Shown here one piece after another: positions 38,263 through 50,514 of a DNA stretch of 64,000 nt. The position numbers and the translations under genes are program-made. A model generated the notes under the pieces. It was not told where the DNA came from. It saw only the letters and a program-made list of their open reading frames with translations, and made no database searches. The DNA lies in NCBI GenBank assembly GCA_038025085.1, contig CM076152.1:23954001-24018000 (forward strand), in the 5' to 3' direction. The DNA comes from Tetragonia tetragonoides. Lineage: Eukaryota; Streptophyta; Magnoliopsida; Caryophyllales; Aizoaceae. Numbering within the stretch: position 1 is the first letter of the stretch; the number at the start of each line of letters is the position of its first letter.

Positions 38263-40385
38263 TGTGTTCAAAACGCGCAAATGGATTCAAAAGCTGGAGT
38301 TAAAGGTTGTTTGTACTTGTAAACATCCTTGGTGTAGTTTCTTCCTCAAATGAAAGCAAACAAAGCATTTGGGTGCTTTCTCTTAATATACAACACAAAA
38401 GAACTCAATCTCTTTCACCCTTGTCGTACGAGGTTTTAAAACGCGTATATGCATTCAAAAGCTTAAGTTGAAGCTTGTTGGTACTTGTAAATATCTTTGG
38501 TGTAGTTTCTCACTCAAATGAATGCAAATAAAACATTTGGGTGCGTTCTCTTAATATACAACACAAAAGAACTCTATCTCTTTCACCCTTGTCGTTTGAG
38601 CTTTTAAAACGTTTAAATCCATTCAAAAGCTTAAGTTCAAGCTTTTTTGTAGTTGTAAACATCCTTGGGGTAGTTTCACACTCAAATGAATGTAAACAAA
38701 GTATTTGCGAGCTTTTTCTAAATATACAACACAAAAGAACTCAATCTCTTTTCGCCTAGTCGCAAGAGCTGTTAAAATGCGTAAATGCATTCAAAAGCTT
38801 GAGTTGAAACTTGTTTGTACTTGTAAACATCCTTGGTGTTGTTTCTCACTCAAATGAATTCAAACAAACCATTTGGGTGATTTCCCTTAATATACAACAC
38901 CAAAGACCTCAATCTCTTTCACCCTAGTCGTATGAGGTTTTAAAACGCGTAAATGCTTTAAAAAGCTTGAGTTGAAGCTTGTTTGTACTTGTAAACATCC
39001 TTGGTGTAGTTTCTCACTCAAATGAATGCAAACAAAGCATTTGGGTGCTTTCTCTTAATATACAACACAAAAGACCTCTATCTCTTTCACCCTAGTCGTA
39101 TGAGGTTTTAAAACGCGTAAATGCTTTCAAAAGCTTGAGTTGAAGCTTGTTTGTACTTCTAAACATCCTTGGTGTAGTTTCTCACTCAAATGAATGCAAA
39201 CAAAGCATTTGGGTGCTTTCTCTTAATATACAACACAAAAGAACTCAATCTCTTTCACCCTAGATGTAAGATCTGTTAAAACGCGTAAATGCATTGAAAA
39301 GCTTGAGTTGAAGCCTGTTTGTAGTTGTAAACATCCTTGGTGTAGTTTCACACTCAAATGAATTTAAACAAAGCATTTGCGAGCTTTTAAAACGCATTCA
39401 TTTAAGTCGTAAGAGCTGTTAAAACGCGTAAATGCATTCAAAAGCTTGAGTTGAAACTTTTTTGAACTTGTAAACATCCTTGGTGTAGTTTCTCACTCAA
39501 ATTAATGCAAAGAAAGCATTTGGGTGCTTTCTCTTAATATACAACACGAAAGACCTCAACTCTTTCACCCTAGTCGTAAGAGCTGATAAAACGCGTAAAT
39601 ACATTCAAAATTTTGAGTTGAAGCTTGTTTGTACTTGTACACATCCTTGGTGTAGTTTCTCACTCAAATAAATGCAAACAAAGCATTTCGGTGCATTCAA
39701 AAGAACATCCTTGGTATAGTTTCGGTGCATGCAAACAGTCGTAAGAGCTGTTATAATGCGTAAATGCATTCAAAAGGTGGAGTTAAAGCTTGTTTGTGCT
39801 TGTAAACATCCTTGGTATAGTTTCTCACTCAAATGAATGCAAACAAAGCATTTGGGTGCTTTCTCTCAATATACAACACAAAAGAACTCAATCTTTTTCA
39901 CCCTAGTCATATGAGCTTTTAAAACGCGTAAATGCATTCAAAAGCTTGAGTTGAAGCTTATTTGTACTTGTAAACTTTCTTGGTGTAGTTTCTCACTGAA
40001 ATGAATGCAAAAAAAGCATTTGGGTGCTTTCTCTTAATATACAACACAAAAGACTTCAATCTCTTTCACCCTAGTCGTATGAGGTTTCAAAACGCGTAAA
40101 TGCTTTCAAAAGCTTGACTTGAAGCTTGTTTGTACTTGTAAACATCCTTGGTGTAGTTTCTCACTCAAATGAATGCAAACAAACCATTTGGGTGATTTCT
40201 CTTAATATACAACACAAAAGAACTCAATCTCTTTCACGCTAGATGTAAGAGCTGTTAAAACGCGTAAATGCATTCAAAAGGTGGAGTTAAAGCTTGTTTG
40301 TACTTGTAAACATCCTTGGTGTAGTTTCTCACTCAAATGAATGCAAACAAAGCATTTGGGTACTTGTAAACATCCTTGGTGTAGC
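38263..40385 (+). repeat. satellite block, + orientation, 12.6 units
   Basis: Dimer copy at about 38480-38759. At 39695-39745 a scrambled patch (GGTGCATTCAAAAGAACATC, GGTGCATGCAAACAGTCG) separates the inverted duplicate from normal units. Confidence 0.88.
39240..39695 (+). repeat. inverted duplicate of 37490-37960
   Basis: Private variants match in reverse: CATTTCGGTGC (39685) against GCACCGAAATGC (37491), AGCTGATAAAACG against CGTTTTATCAGC, CCTCAACTCTTTC (39554) against GAAAGAGTTGAGG (37619), and the joint CGCATTCATTTAAGTCG against CGACTTAAATGAATGCG. Confidence 0.9.
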
Positions 40386-40445
40386 TTCTTTTGTGTTGTA
40401 TATTAAGAGAAAGCACCCAAATGCTTTATTTGCATTCATTTGATT
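40386..40445 (-). repeat. 60-bp inverted scrap
   Basis: GTGTAGCTTCTTTTGTGTTG at 40380 fuses + to -; 60 bp later the TTGATTGTTTGTACTTG junction returns to +. Confidence 0.85.
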
Positions 40446-41412
40446 GTTTGTACTTGTAAATTCAAAAGCTGAATGCAAACGAAATTAAGAAATTGTTTAA
40501 AACGCGTATATGCATTCAAAAGCTTAAGTTGAAGCTTGTTGGTACTTGTAAACATCTTTGGTGTTGTTTCTCACTCAAATGAATGCAAAGAAAACATTTG
40601 GGTGCGTTCTCTTAATAAACAACACAAAAGAACTCAATCTCTTTCACCCTTGTCGTATGAGCTTTTAAAACGCTTAAATGCATTCAAAAGCTTGAGTTCA
40701 AGCTTGTTTGTAGTTGTAAACATCCTTCACCCTAGTTGTAAGAGCTGTTAAAATGCGTAAATGCATTCAAAAGGTGGAGCTAAAGCTTGTTTGTAGTTGT
40801 AAACATCCTTGGTGTAGTTTCTCACTCAAATGAATGCAAACAAAGCATTTGGGTGCTTTCTCTTAATATACAACACAAAGGAGTTCAATCTCTTTCACCC
40901 TAATCGTAAGAGCTGTTAAAACGCGTAAATATATTCAAAAGCTTGAGTTGAAGCCTGTTTGTACTTGTAAACATCCTTGGTTAAGTTTCTCACTCAAATG
41001 AATGCAAACAAAGCATTTGGGTGCTTTCTCTTAATATACAACACAAAAGAACTCAATCTATTTCACCCTAGTCATATGAGCTTTTAAAACGCGTAAATGC
41101 ATTCAAAGCTTAAGTTGAACCTTGTTTGTACTTGTAAACATCCTTGGTGTAGTTTCTCACTCAAATGAATGCAAACAGAGCATTTGGGTGCTTTCTCTTA
41201 ATATACAACACAAAAGACCTCAATCTCTTTCACCCTAGTCATATGAGCCTTTAAAACGCGTAAATGCATTCAAAAGCTTAAGTTGAAGCTTCTGTGTACT
41301 TGTAAACATTCTTGGTGTAGTTTCTCACTGAAATGAATGCAAACACAGCTTTAGGTTGCTTTCTCTTAATATACAACACAAAAGAACTCAATCTCTTTCA
41401 CCCTAGTTGTAA
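40446..41412 (+). repeat. satellite block, + orientation, 5.8 units
   Basis: The dimer copy at 40536 is cut short at 40725 (CATCCTTCACCCTAG), joining two non-adjacent parts of the unit. Confidence 0.9.
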
Positions 41413-41493
41413 GAGAAAGCACCCAAATGCTTTGTATATTAAGAGAAAGCACCCAAATGCTTTGTATATTAAGAGAAAGCACCCAAATGCTTT
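41411..41493 (-). repeat. 30-bp tandem repeat, 2.8 copies, at an orientation switch
   Basis: The 30-bp unit starting AAGAGAAAGCACCCAAATGC and ending TTTGTATATT is present at 41411-41440 and 41441-41470 and partially at 41471-41493. The preceding + strand sequence CCCTAGTTGTAAGAG passes directly into it. No other site in the window shows this. Confidence 0.93.
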
Positions 41494-42925
41494 GTTTGCA
41501 TTCATTTTAGTGAGAATTTACACCAAGGATGTTTACAAGTACAAACAAGCTTCAACTCCACCTTTTGAATGCATTTACGCATTTTAACAGCTCTTACAAC
41601 TAGGGTGAAAGAGATTGAGTTCTTTTGTGTTGCATATTAAGAGAAACCATCCAAATACTTGGTTTGCACTCATTTGAGTGAGAAACTACACCAAGGATGT
41701 TTACAAGCACAAACAAGCTTTAACTCCACCTTTTGAATGCATTTACGCATTTTAACAGCTCTTACAACTAGGGTGAAAGTGATTGAGTTCTTTTGTGTTG
41801 TATATTAAGAGAAATCACCCAAATTCTTTGTTTGCATTCATTTGAGTGAGAAACTACACCAAGGATCATTACAAGTACAAACAAGCTTTAACTCCACCTT
41901 TTGAATGCATTTACGCGTTTTAACAGCTCTTACGACTAGGGTGAAAGAGATTGAGTTCTTTTGTGTTGTATATTAAGAGAAAGCACCCAAATGCTTTGTT
42001 TGCATTCATTTGAGTGAGAAACTACACCAAGGATGTTTACAAGCACAAAGAAGCTTTAACTCCACCTTTTGAATGCATTTACGCATTTTAACAGCTCTTA
42101 CAACTAGGGTGAAAGTGATTGAGTTCTTTTGTGTTGTATATTAAGAGAAATCACCCAAATTCTTTGTTTGCATTCATTTGAGTGAGAAACTACACCAAGG
42201 ATCATTACAAGTACAAACAAGCTTTAACTCCACCTTTTGAATGCATTTACGCGTTTTAACAGCTCTTACGACTAGGGTGAAAGTGATTGAGTTCTTTTGT
42301 GTTGTATATTAAGAGAAATCACCCAAATTCTTTGTTTGCATTCATTTGAGTGAGAAACTACACCAAGGATCATTACAAGTACAAACAAGCTTTAACTCCA
42401 CCTTTTGAATGCATTTACGCGTTTTAACAGCTCTTACGACTAGAGTGAAAGAGATTGAGTTCTTTTGTGTTGTATATCAAGAGAAAGCACCCAAATGCTT
42501 TGTTTGCATTCATTTGAGTGAGAAACTACACCAAGGATGTTTACAAGTACAAACAAGCTTCAACTCCACCTTTTGAATGCATTTACGCCTTTTAACAGCT
42601 CTTACAACTAGGGTGAAAGAGATTGAGTTCTTTTGTGTTGTATATTAAGAGAAAGCTCGCAAATGCTTTGTTTACATTCATTTGAGTGTGCAACTACCCC
42701 AAGGATGTTTACAACTACAAACAAGCTTGAAAGCAAGCTTTTGAATGCATTTAAGCGTTTTAAAAGCTCATACGACAAGGGTGAAAGAGATTGAGTTCTT
42801 TTGTGTTGTATGTTAAGAGAACGCACCCAAATGTTTTCTTTGCATTCATTTGAGTGAGAAACTAAACCAAAGATGTTTACAAGTACCAACAAGCTTCAAC
42901 TTAAGCTTTTGAATGCATATACGCG
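41494..42925 (-). repeat. satellite block, - orientation, about 8.5 units
   Basis: The variant AAGGATCATTACAAG occurs at 41861, 42197 and 42365, spacings of 336 and 168 bp, with nearly identical flanks, a recent local amplification. A dimer copy lies at 42608-42892. Confidence 0.92.
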
Positions 42926-43275
42926 TTTCAAACAGTTTCTTAATTTTGTTTGCATTCACCTTTTGAATTTACAAGTACAAACAATCAAATGAATGCAAAT
43001 AAAGCATTTGGGTGCTTTCTCTTAATATACAACACAAAAGACCTCAATCTCTTTCACTCTAGTCGTATGAGGTTTTAAAACGCGTAAATGCTTTCAAAAG
43101 CTTGAGTTGAAGCTTGTTTGTACTTGTAAACATCCTTGGTGTAGTTTCTCACTGAAATGAATGCAAACAAAGCATTTGGTTGCTTTCTCTTAATATACAA
43201 CACAAAAGAACTCAATCTCTTTCACCCTACTCATATGAACTTTTAAAACGCGTAAATGCATTCAAAAGCTTGAGT
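42608..43275. repeat. 2.04-kb-spaced segmental duplicate, copy 1 (partner 44649-45316)
   Basis: Dimer, junction and following + units are the same as at 44649, offset 2041: TTGAAAGCAAGC, TTCAAACAGTTTCTTAATTT, CACTGAAATGAATG and CCTACTCATATGAAC occur in the same order. A third, shorter copy of the dimer plus junction lies at 48596-48980. Confidence 0.88.
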
Positions 43276-44384
43276 TGAACCATGTTTGTACCTGTAAATA
43301 TTCTTGTTGTAGTTTCTCACTCAAATGAATGCAAACAAAGCATTTGTGTGATTTCTCTTAATATACAGCACAAAAGACCTCAATCTCTTTCACCCTAGAT
43401 GTAAGAGCTGTCAAAACGCGTAAATGCATTCAAAAGGTGGAGTTAAAGCTTGTTTGTACTTGTAAACATCCTTGGTGTAGTTTCTCACTCAAATGAATGC
43501 AAACAAAGCATTTGGGTGCTTTCTCTTAATATACAACACAAAAGACCTCAATCTCTTTCACCCTAGTCATATGAGCTTTTAAAACATGTAAATACATTCA
43601 AATTTTGAGTTGAAGCTTGTTTGTACTTGTAAACATCCTTGGTGTAGTTTCTCACTCCAATGAATGCAAACAAAGCTTTTGGGTGCTTTCTCTGAAAATA
43701 CAACACAAAAGTCCTCAATCTCTTTCACCCTAGTTATATGAGATTTTAAAACGCGTAAATGCTTTCAAAAGCTTGAGTTGAAGCTTGTTTGTACTTGTAA
43801 ACATTCTTGGTGTAGTTTCTCACTCAACTGAATGCAAACAAAGCATTTGGGTGCTTTCTCTTAATATACAACACAAAAGATCTCAATCTCTTTCACCCTA
43901 GTCATATGAGTTTTGAAAACGCGTAAATACATTCAAAATTTTGAGTTGAAGCTTGTTTGTACTTGTAAACATCCTTGGTGTAGTTTCTCACTCCAATGAA
44001 TGCAAACAAAGCTTTTGGGTGCTTTCTCTGAAAACACAACACAAAAGAACTCAATCTCTTTCACCCTAGTCGTATGAGGTTTTAAAACGCGTATATGCAT
44101 TCAAAAGGTGGAGTTAAAGCTTGTTTGTACATATAAACATCCTTGGTGTAGTTTCTCACTCAAATGAATGCAAACAAAGCATTTGGGTGCTTTCTCATAA
44201 TTTACAACACAAAAGACCTCAATCTCTTTCACCCTAGTCATATGAGCTTTTAAAACGCGTAAATACATTCAAAAGCTTGAGTTGAAGCTTGTTTGTACTT
44301 GTAAACATCCTTGGTGTAGTTTCTCAGTCCAATGAATGCAAACAAAGCTTTTGGGTACTTTCTCTGAAAATACAACACAAAAGA
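42926..44384 (+). repeat. satellite block, + orientation, about 8.5 units
   Basis: Begins with the AAACAGTTTCTTAATTTTG junction. One unit lost three bases (TTCAAATTTTGAG at 43598 against TTCAAAATTTTGAG). Ends in the hairpin at 44387. Confidence 0.9.
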
Positions 44385-44436
44385 TTGAGTTCTTTTGTGT
44401 TGTATTTTCAGAGAAAGCACCCAAAAGCTTTGTTTG
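44339..44436. repeat. 46-bp-arm hairpin
   Basis: The left arm 44339-44384 ends TACAACACAAAAGA, the spacer is TTGAGT (44385-44390), and the right arm 44391-44436 begins TCTTTTGTGTTGTA. One mismatch is visible (GGGTACTTT against AAAGCACCC). Recurs at 49415-49512 with more mismatches. Confidence 0.93.
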
Positions 44437-44960
44437 TACTTGTAAACATCCTTGGTGTACTTTCTCACTCTAATTAATGCAAGCAACATTCTCATTTGGG
44501 TTCTTTTGTGTTGTATCTTCAGAGAAAGTACCCAAATTGTTTGTTTGCATTCATTGGAGTGAGAAACTACACCAAGGATGTTTACAAGTACAAACAAGCT
44601 TCAACTCAAGCTTTTGAATGTATTTACGCGTTTTAACAACTCTTACGACTAGGCGAAAAGAGATTGAGTTCTTTTGTGTTGTATATTAAGAAAAAGCTTG
44701 CAAATGCTTTGTTTACATTTATTTGAGTGTGAAACTACCCCAAGGATGTTTACAACTACAAACAAGCTTGAAAGCAAGCTTTTGAATGCATTTAAGCGTT
44801 TTAAAAGCTCATACGACAAGGGTGAAAGAGATTGAGTTCTTTTGTGTTGTATATTAAGAGAACGCACCCAAATGTTTTCTTTGCATTCATTTGAGTGAGA
44901 AACTACGCCAAAGATGTTTACAAGTACCAACAAGCTTCAACTTAAGCTTTTGAATGCATA
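44437..44960 (-). repeat. mixed joint, then - block, about 3 units
   Basis: A 45-bp + scrap (TACTTGTAAACATCC to CTCACTCTAATTAATGC) is followed at about 44478 by - sequence through AAGCAACATTCTCATTTGGG, the reverse of the 10542 junction. A dimer copy follows at 44649-44933. Confidence 0.88.
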
Positions 44961-47558
44961 TACGCGTTTCAAACAGTTTCTTAATTTTGTTTGCATTCAC
45001 CTTTTGAATTTACAAGTACAAACAATCAAATGAATGCAAATAAAGCATTTGGGTGCTTTCTCTTAATATACAACACAAAAGACCTCAATCTCTTTCACTC
45101 CAGTCGTATGAGGTTTTAAAAACACGTAAATGCTTTCAAAAGCTTGAGTTGAAGCTTGTTTGTACTTGTAAACATCCTTGGTGTAGTTTCTCACTGAAAT
45201 GAATGCAAACAAAGCCTTTGGTTGCTTTCTCTTAATATACAACACAGAAGAACTCAATCTCTTTCACCCTACTCATATGAACTTTTAAAACGCGTAAATG
45301 CATTCAAAAGCTTGAGTTGAAGCTTGTTTGTACTTGTAAACATCCTTGGTGTAGTTTCTCACTCAAATGAATGCAAACAAACCATTTGGATGATTTCTCT
45401 TAATATACAACACAAAAGAACTCAATCTCTTTTCGCCTAGTCGTAAGAGCTGTTAAAATGCGTAAATGCATTCAAAAGGTGGAGTTAAAGCTTGTTTGTG
45501 CTTGTAAACATCCTTGGTATTGTTTCTCACTCAAATGAATGCAAACAAAGCATTTGGGTGCTTTCTCTTAATATACAACACAAAAGACCTCAATCTCTTT
45601 CACCCTAGTCGTATGAGGTTTTAAAACGCGTAAATGCTTTCAAAAGCTTGAGTTGAAGCTTTTTTGTACTTGTAAACATCCTTGGTGTAGTTTCTCACTC
45701 AAATGAATGCAAACAAAGAATTTTGGTGCTTTTTCTTAATATACAACACAAAAGACCTCAATCTCTTTCACCCTAGTCATATGAGCTTTTAAATCGCGTA
45801 AATAAATTCAAAAGCTTGAGTTGAAGCTTGTTTGTACTTGTAAACATCCTTGGTGTAGTTTCTCACTCCAATGAATGCAAACAAAGCTTTTGGGTGCTTT
45901 CTCTGAAAATACAACACAAAAGAACTCAATCTCTTTCACCCTAGTCGTATGAGGTTTTAAAACGCGTATATGCATTCAAAAGCTTCAGTTGAAGCTTGTT
46001 GGTACTTGTAAACATCCTTGGTTAAGTTTCTCACTCAAATGAATGCAAACAAAGCATTTGGGTGCTTTCTCTCAATATACAACACAAAAGAACTCAATCT
46101 TTTGCACCCTAGTCATATGAGCTTTTAAAACGCGTAAATGCATTCAAAAGGTGGAGTTAAAGCTTGTTTGTACTTGTAAACATCCTTGGTGTAGTTTCTC
46201 ACTCAAATGAATGTAAACAAAGCATTTGGGTGCTTTTTTCTTAATATACAACACAAAAGACCTCAATCTCTTTCACCCTAGTCATATGAGCTTTTAAAAC
46301 GCGTAAATACATTCAAAAGCGTGAGTTGAAGCTTGTTGGTACTTGTATACATCTTTGGTGTAGTTTCTCACTCAAATAAATGCAAAGAAAACATTTGGGT
46401 GCGTTCTCTTAATATACAACATAAAAGAACTCAATCTCTTTCACCCTTGTCGTATGAGCTTTTAAAACTCTTAAATGCATTCAGAAGCTTGAGTTCAAGC
46501 TTGTTTGTAGTTGTAAACATCCTTGGGGTAGTTTCACACTCCAATGAATGCAAACAAAGGTTTTGGGTGCTTTCTCTGAAAATACAACACAAAAGAACTC
46601 AATCTCTTTCACCCTAGTCGTATGAGGTTTTAAAACGCGTATATGCATTCAAAAGGTGGAGTTAAAGCTTGTTTGTACTTGTAAACGTCCTTGGTGTAGT
46701 TTCACACTCAAATGAATGTAAACAAAGCATTTTTGTGCTTTTTCTTAATATACAACACAAACGAACTCAATCTTTTTCACCCTAGTTGTAAGAGCTGTTA
46801 AAATGCCTAAATGCATTCAAAAGCTTGAGTTGAAGCTTGTTTGTACTTGTAAACATCCTTGGTGTAGTTTCTCACTCAAATGAATGCAAACAAAGCATTT
46901 GGGTGCTTTCTCATAATATACATCACAAAAGAACTCAATCACCCTAGATGTAAGAGTTGTTAAAACGTGCAAATGCATTCAAAAGGTGGAGTTAAAGCTT
47001 TTTTGTACTTGTAAACATCCTTGGTGTAGTTTCTCACTCTAATGAATGCAAACTAAGCATTTGGGTTCTTTCTCTTAATATACAATACAAAAGAACTCAA
47101 TCTCTTTCACCCTAGATGTAAGAGCTCTTAAAACGTGCAAATGCATTCAAAAGGTGGAGTTAAAGCTTTTTTATACTTGTAAACATCCTTGGTGTAGTTT
47201 CTCCCTCAAATGAATGCAAACAAAGCATTTGGGTGCTTTCTCTTAATGTACAACACAAACGAACTCAATCTCTTTCACCCTTGTCGTATGAGCTTTTAAA
47301 ACGCTTAAATGCATTCAAAAGCTTGAGTTCAAGCTTGTTTGTAGTTGTAAACATCCTTGGGGTAGTTTCACACTCAAATGAATGCAAAGAAAGCATTTGG
47401 GTGCTTTCTCTAAAAATACAACACAAAAGAACTCAATCTCTTTCACCCTAATCGTAAGAGCTGTTAAAACGCGTAAATACATTCAAAAGCTTGAGTTGAA
47501 GCTTGTTTGTACTTGTAAACATCCTTGGTGTAGTTTCTCACTCAAATGACTAGGGTGT
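44961..47558 (+). repeat. satellite block, + orientation, about 15 units
   Basis: Starts with the AAACAGTTTCTTAATTTTG junction. Dimer copies at 46333-46617 and 47233-47451, each with second units partly replaced by the TTTCTCTGAAAATAC subtype. Two successive units near 46950-47180 have AAACGTGCAAATGC, a local variant. Confidence 0.9.
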
Positions 47559-47690
47559 TAAAACACGACTAGGTTTGTTTGCATTTGTGTGAAAGAGATT
47601 GAGGTCTTTTGTGTATTAAATGATTTGAACAAGTATGTGTTTACAAGTACAAACAAGCTTCAACTCAAAGTTTTGAATTCATTTGGGTGC
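47559..47690 (-). repeat. chimeric satellite module, copy 4
   Basis: GTATTAAATGATTTGAA at 47613-47629, same order and orientation as copy 1 at 1568, 46 kb away. Confidence 0.88.
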
Positions 47691-48005
47691 TTTCTCTTGA
47701 TATACAACACAAAAGACCTCAATCTCTTTCACCCTTGTCGTATGAGCATTTAAAACGCGTAAATGCATTCAAAAGCTTAAGTTGAAGCCTGTTTTTAGTT
47801 GTAAACACCCATGGCGTAGTTTCACACTCAAATGAATTTAAACAAAGCATTTGTGAGCTTTTTCTTAATATACATTACAAAAGAACTTAATCTCTTTTCG
47901 CTTTTAAAACGCGTAAATGCATTCAAAAGCTTGAGTTGAAGCTTGTTTGTACTTGTAAACATCCTTGGTGTAGTTTCTCACTCAAATGAATGCAAACAAA
48001 GCATT
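47691..48005 (+). repeat. satellite block, + orientation, 1.9 units
   Basis: Sits between two chimeric modules of opposite orientation. The unit at 47720-47900 resembles the one at 1880-2060, including the CTCTTTTCGCTTTTAAAACG fusion, so copies 1 and 4 share flanks as well. Confidence 0.85.
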
Positions 48006-48110
48006 TGTACTTGTAAACACATACTTGTTCAAATCATTTAATACCCAAAAGACCTCAATCTCTTTCACACAAATGCAAATTAACCAGTAGTGTTTTAACA
48101 CCCTAGTTAT
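48006..48110 (+). repeat. chimeric satellite module, copy 5, diverged
   Basis: TTCAAATCATTTAATAC at 48028-48044, then AATTAACCAGTAGTG instead of the usual AACAAACCTAGTCG. Confidence 0.85.
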
Positions 48111-48920
48111 TTGAGTGAGAAACTACACCAAGGATGTTTACAAGTACCTATTTGTTTTCATTCATTTGAGTGAGAAACTACACCAAGGATGTTTACAAGT
48201 ACAAACAAGCTTTAACTCCACCTTTTGAATGCATTTACGCATTTTAACAGCTCTTACGACTAGGGTGAAAGAGATTGAGTTCTTTTGTGTTGTATATTAA
48301 GAGAAATCACACAAATGCTTTGTTTGCATTCATTTGAGTGAGAAACTACACCAAGAATGTTTGCAAGTACAAACAAGCTTTAACTCCACCTTTTGAATGC
48401 ATTTATGCGTTTTAACAGCTCTTACATATAGGGTAAAAGAGATTGAGTTCTTTTGTGTTGTATATTAAGAGAAATCACCCAAATGGTTTGTTTGCATTCA
48501 TTTGAGTGAGAAACTACACCAAGGATGTTTACAAGTACAAACAAGTTTCAACTCATGCTTTTGAATGCATTTACGCGTTTTAACAGCTCTTACAACTAGG
48601 CGAAAAGAGATTGAGTTCTTTTGTGTTGTATATTTAGAAAAAGCTCGCAAATGCTTTTTTTACATTCATTTGATGGTGAAACTGCCACAAGGATGTTTAC
48701 AACTACAAACAAGCTTGAACTCAAGCTTTTGAATGCATTTAAGCGTTTTAAAAGCTCATACGACAAGGGTGAAAGAGATTGAGTTCTTTTGTGTTGTATA
48801 TTAAGAGAACGCACCCATATGTTTTCTTTGCATTCATTTGAGTGAGAAACTACACCAAAGATGTTTACAAGTACCAACAAGCTTCAACTTAAGCTTTTGA
48901 ATGCATATACGCGTTTTAAA
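48111..48920 (-). repeat. satellite block, - orientation, 4.8 units
   Basis: A short duplicated start (GTTTACAAGTACC followed by TATTTGTTTTCATTC, 48136-48160) precedes normal units; dimer copy at 48596-48880. Confidence 0.88.
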
Positions 48921-49460
48921 CAGTTTCTTAATTTCGTTTGCATTCAGCTTTTGAATTTACAAGTACAAACAATCAAATGAATGCAAATAAAGCATTTGGG
49001 GGCTTTCTCTTAATATACAACACAAAGCTTGTTTGTAGTTGTAAACATCCTTGGTGTAGTTTCTCACTCAAATGAATGCAAACAAAGCATTTGGGTGCTT
49101 TCTCTAAAAATACAACACAAAAGAACTCAATCTCTTTCACCCTAGTCGTATGAGGTTTTAAAACGCGTATATGCATTCAAAAGGTGGAGTTAAAGCTTGT
49201 TTGTACTTGTAAACGTCCTTGGTGTAATTTCTCACTCAAATGAATGCAAACAAAGCATTTGGGTGCTTTGTCTTAATATACAACACAAAAGACCTCAATC
49301 TCTTTCACCCTAGTTATATGAGCTTTTAAAACGCGTAAATACATTCAAAAGCTTGAGTTGAAGCTTGTTTGTACTTGTAAACATCCTTGGTGTAGTTTCT
49401 CACTCCAATGAATGCAAACAAAGCTTTTGGTTACTTTTTCTGAAAATACAACACAAAAGA
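48921..49460 (+). repeat. junction, then + block, 3 units
   Basis: TTAAACAGTTTCTTAATTTC leads into + units. A deletion joint, ACAACACAAAGCTTGTTTG, lies at 49018. Variant CTTGTAAACGTCC at 49206 is shared with 50958 and 51294. Confidence 0.88.
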
Positions 49461-49555
49461 TTGAGTTCTTTTGTGTTGTATTTTCAGAGAAAGCACCCAA
49501 AAGCTTTGTTTGTACTTGTCAACATCCTTGGTGTAGTTTCTCACTCTAATTAATG
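49415..49555. repeat. hairpin and + scrap, second copy
   Basis: Copy of the 44339 structure, offset 5076: arm ending ACACAAAAGA at 49460, spacer TTGAGT, arm starting at 49467, followed by the same CTCACTCTAATTAATGC scrap. Confidence 0.9.
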
Positions 49556-50500
49556 CAAGCAACATTCTCATTTGGGTTCTTTTGTGTTGTATCTTCAGAG
49601 AAAGTACCCAAAAGCTTTGTTTGCATTCATTGGAGTGAGAAACTACACCAAGGATGTTTACAAGTACAAACAAGCTTCAACTCAAGCTTTTGAATGTATT
49701 TACGCGTTTTAAAAGCTCATATGACTAGGGTGAAAGAGATTGAGGTCTTTTGAGTTGTAAATTAAGAGAAAGCACCCAAATGCTTTGTTTGCATTCCTTT
49801 GAGTGAGAAACTACACCAAGGATGTTTATAAGTACAAACAAGCTTTAACTCCACCTTTTGAATGCATATACGCGTTTTAAAACCTCAAACGACTAGGGTG
49901 AAAGAGATTGAGTTCTTTTGTGTTGTATTTTCAGAGAAAGCACCCAAAAGCTTTGTTCGCATTCATTGGAGTGAGAAACTACACCAAGGATATTTACAAG
50001 TACAAACAAGCTTCAACTCAAGCTTTTGAATGTATTTACGCGTTTTAAAAGCTCATATGACTAGGGTGAAAGAGATTGAGGTCTTTTGTGTTGTAAATAA
50101 AGAGAAAGCACCCAAATGCTTTGTTTGCATTCATTTGAGTGAGAAACTACACCAAGGATGTTTACAAGTACAAAGAAGCTTTAACTCCACCTTTTGAATG
50201 CATATACGCGTTTTAAAACCTCATACGACTAGGGTGAAAGAGATTGAGTTCTTTTGTGTTGTATATTAAGAGAAAGCACCCAAATGCTTTGTTTGCATTC
50301 ATTTGAGTGAGAAACTACACCAAGGATGTTTACAAGTACAAACAACCTTCAACTCAAAAATTTGAATGTATTTACGTGTTTTAAAAGCTCATATGACTAG
50401 GGTGAAAGAGATTGAGGTCTTTTGTGTTGTATATTAAGAAAAAGCACCCAAATGCTTTGTTTGCATTCATTTGAGTGAGAAACTACACCAAGGATGTTTG
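49556..50500 (-). repeat. satellite block, - orientation, 5.6 units
   Basis: Alternates TTTTCAGAGAAAGC and TATTAAGAGAAAGC units, suggesting dimers. Ends in a tight hairpin. Confidence 0.9.
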
Positions 50501-50514
50501 CATCCTTGGTGTAG
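50483..50514. repeat. 14-bp perfect hairpin with 4-base loop at an orientation switch
   Basis: CTACACCAAGGATG (50483-50496), loop TTTG, CATCCTTGGTGTAG (50501-50514). The switch from - to + occurs exactly at the loop. Confidence 0.95.
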
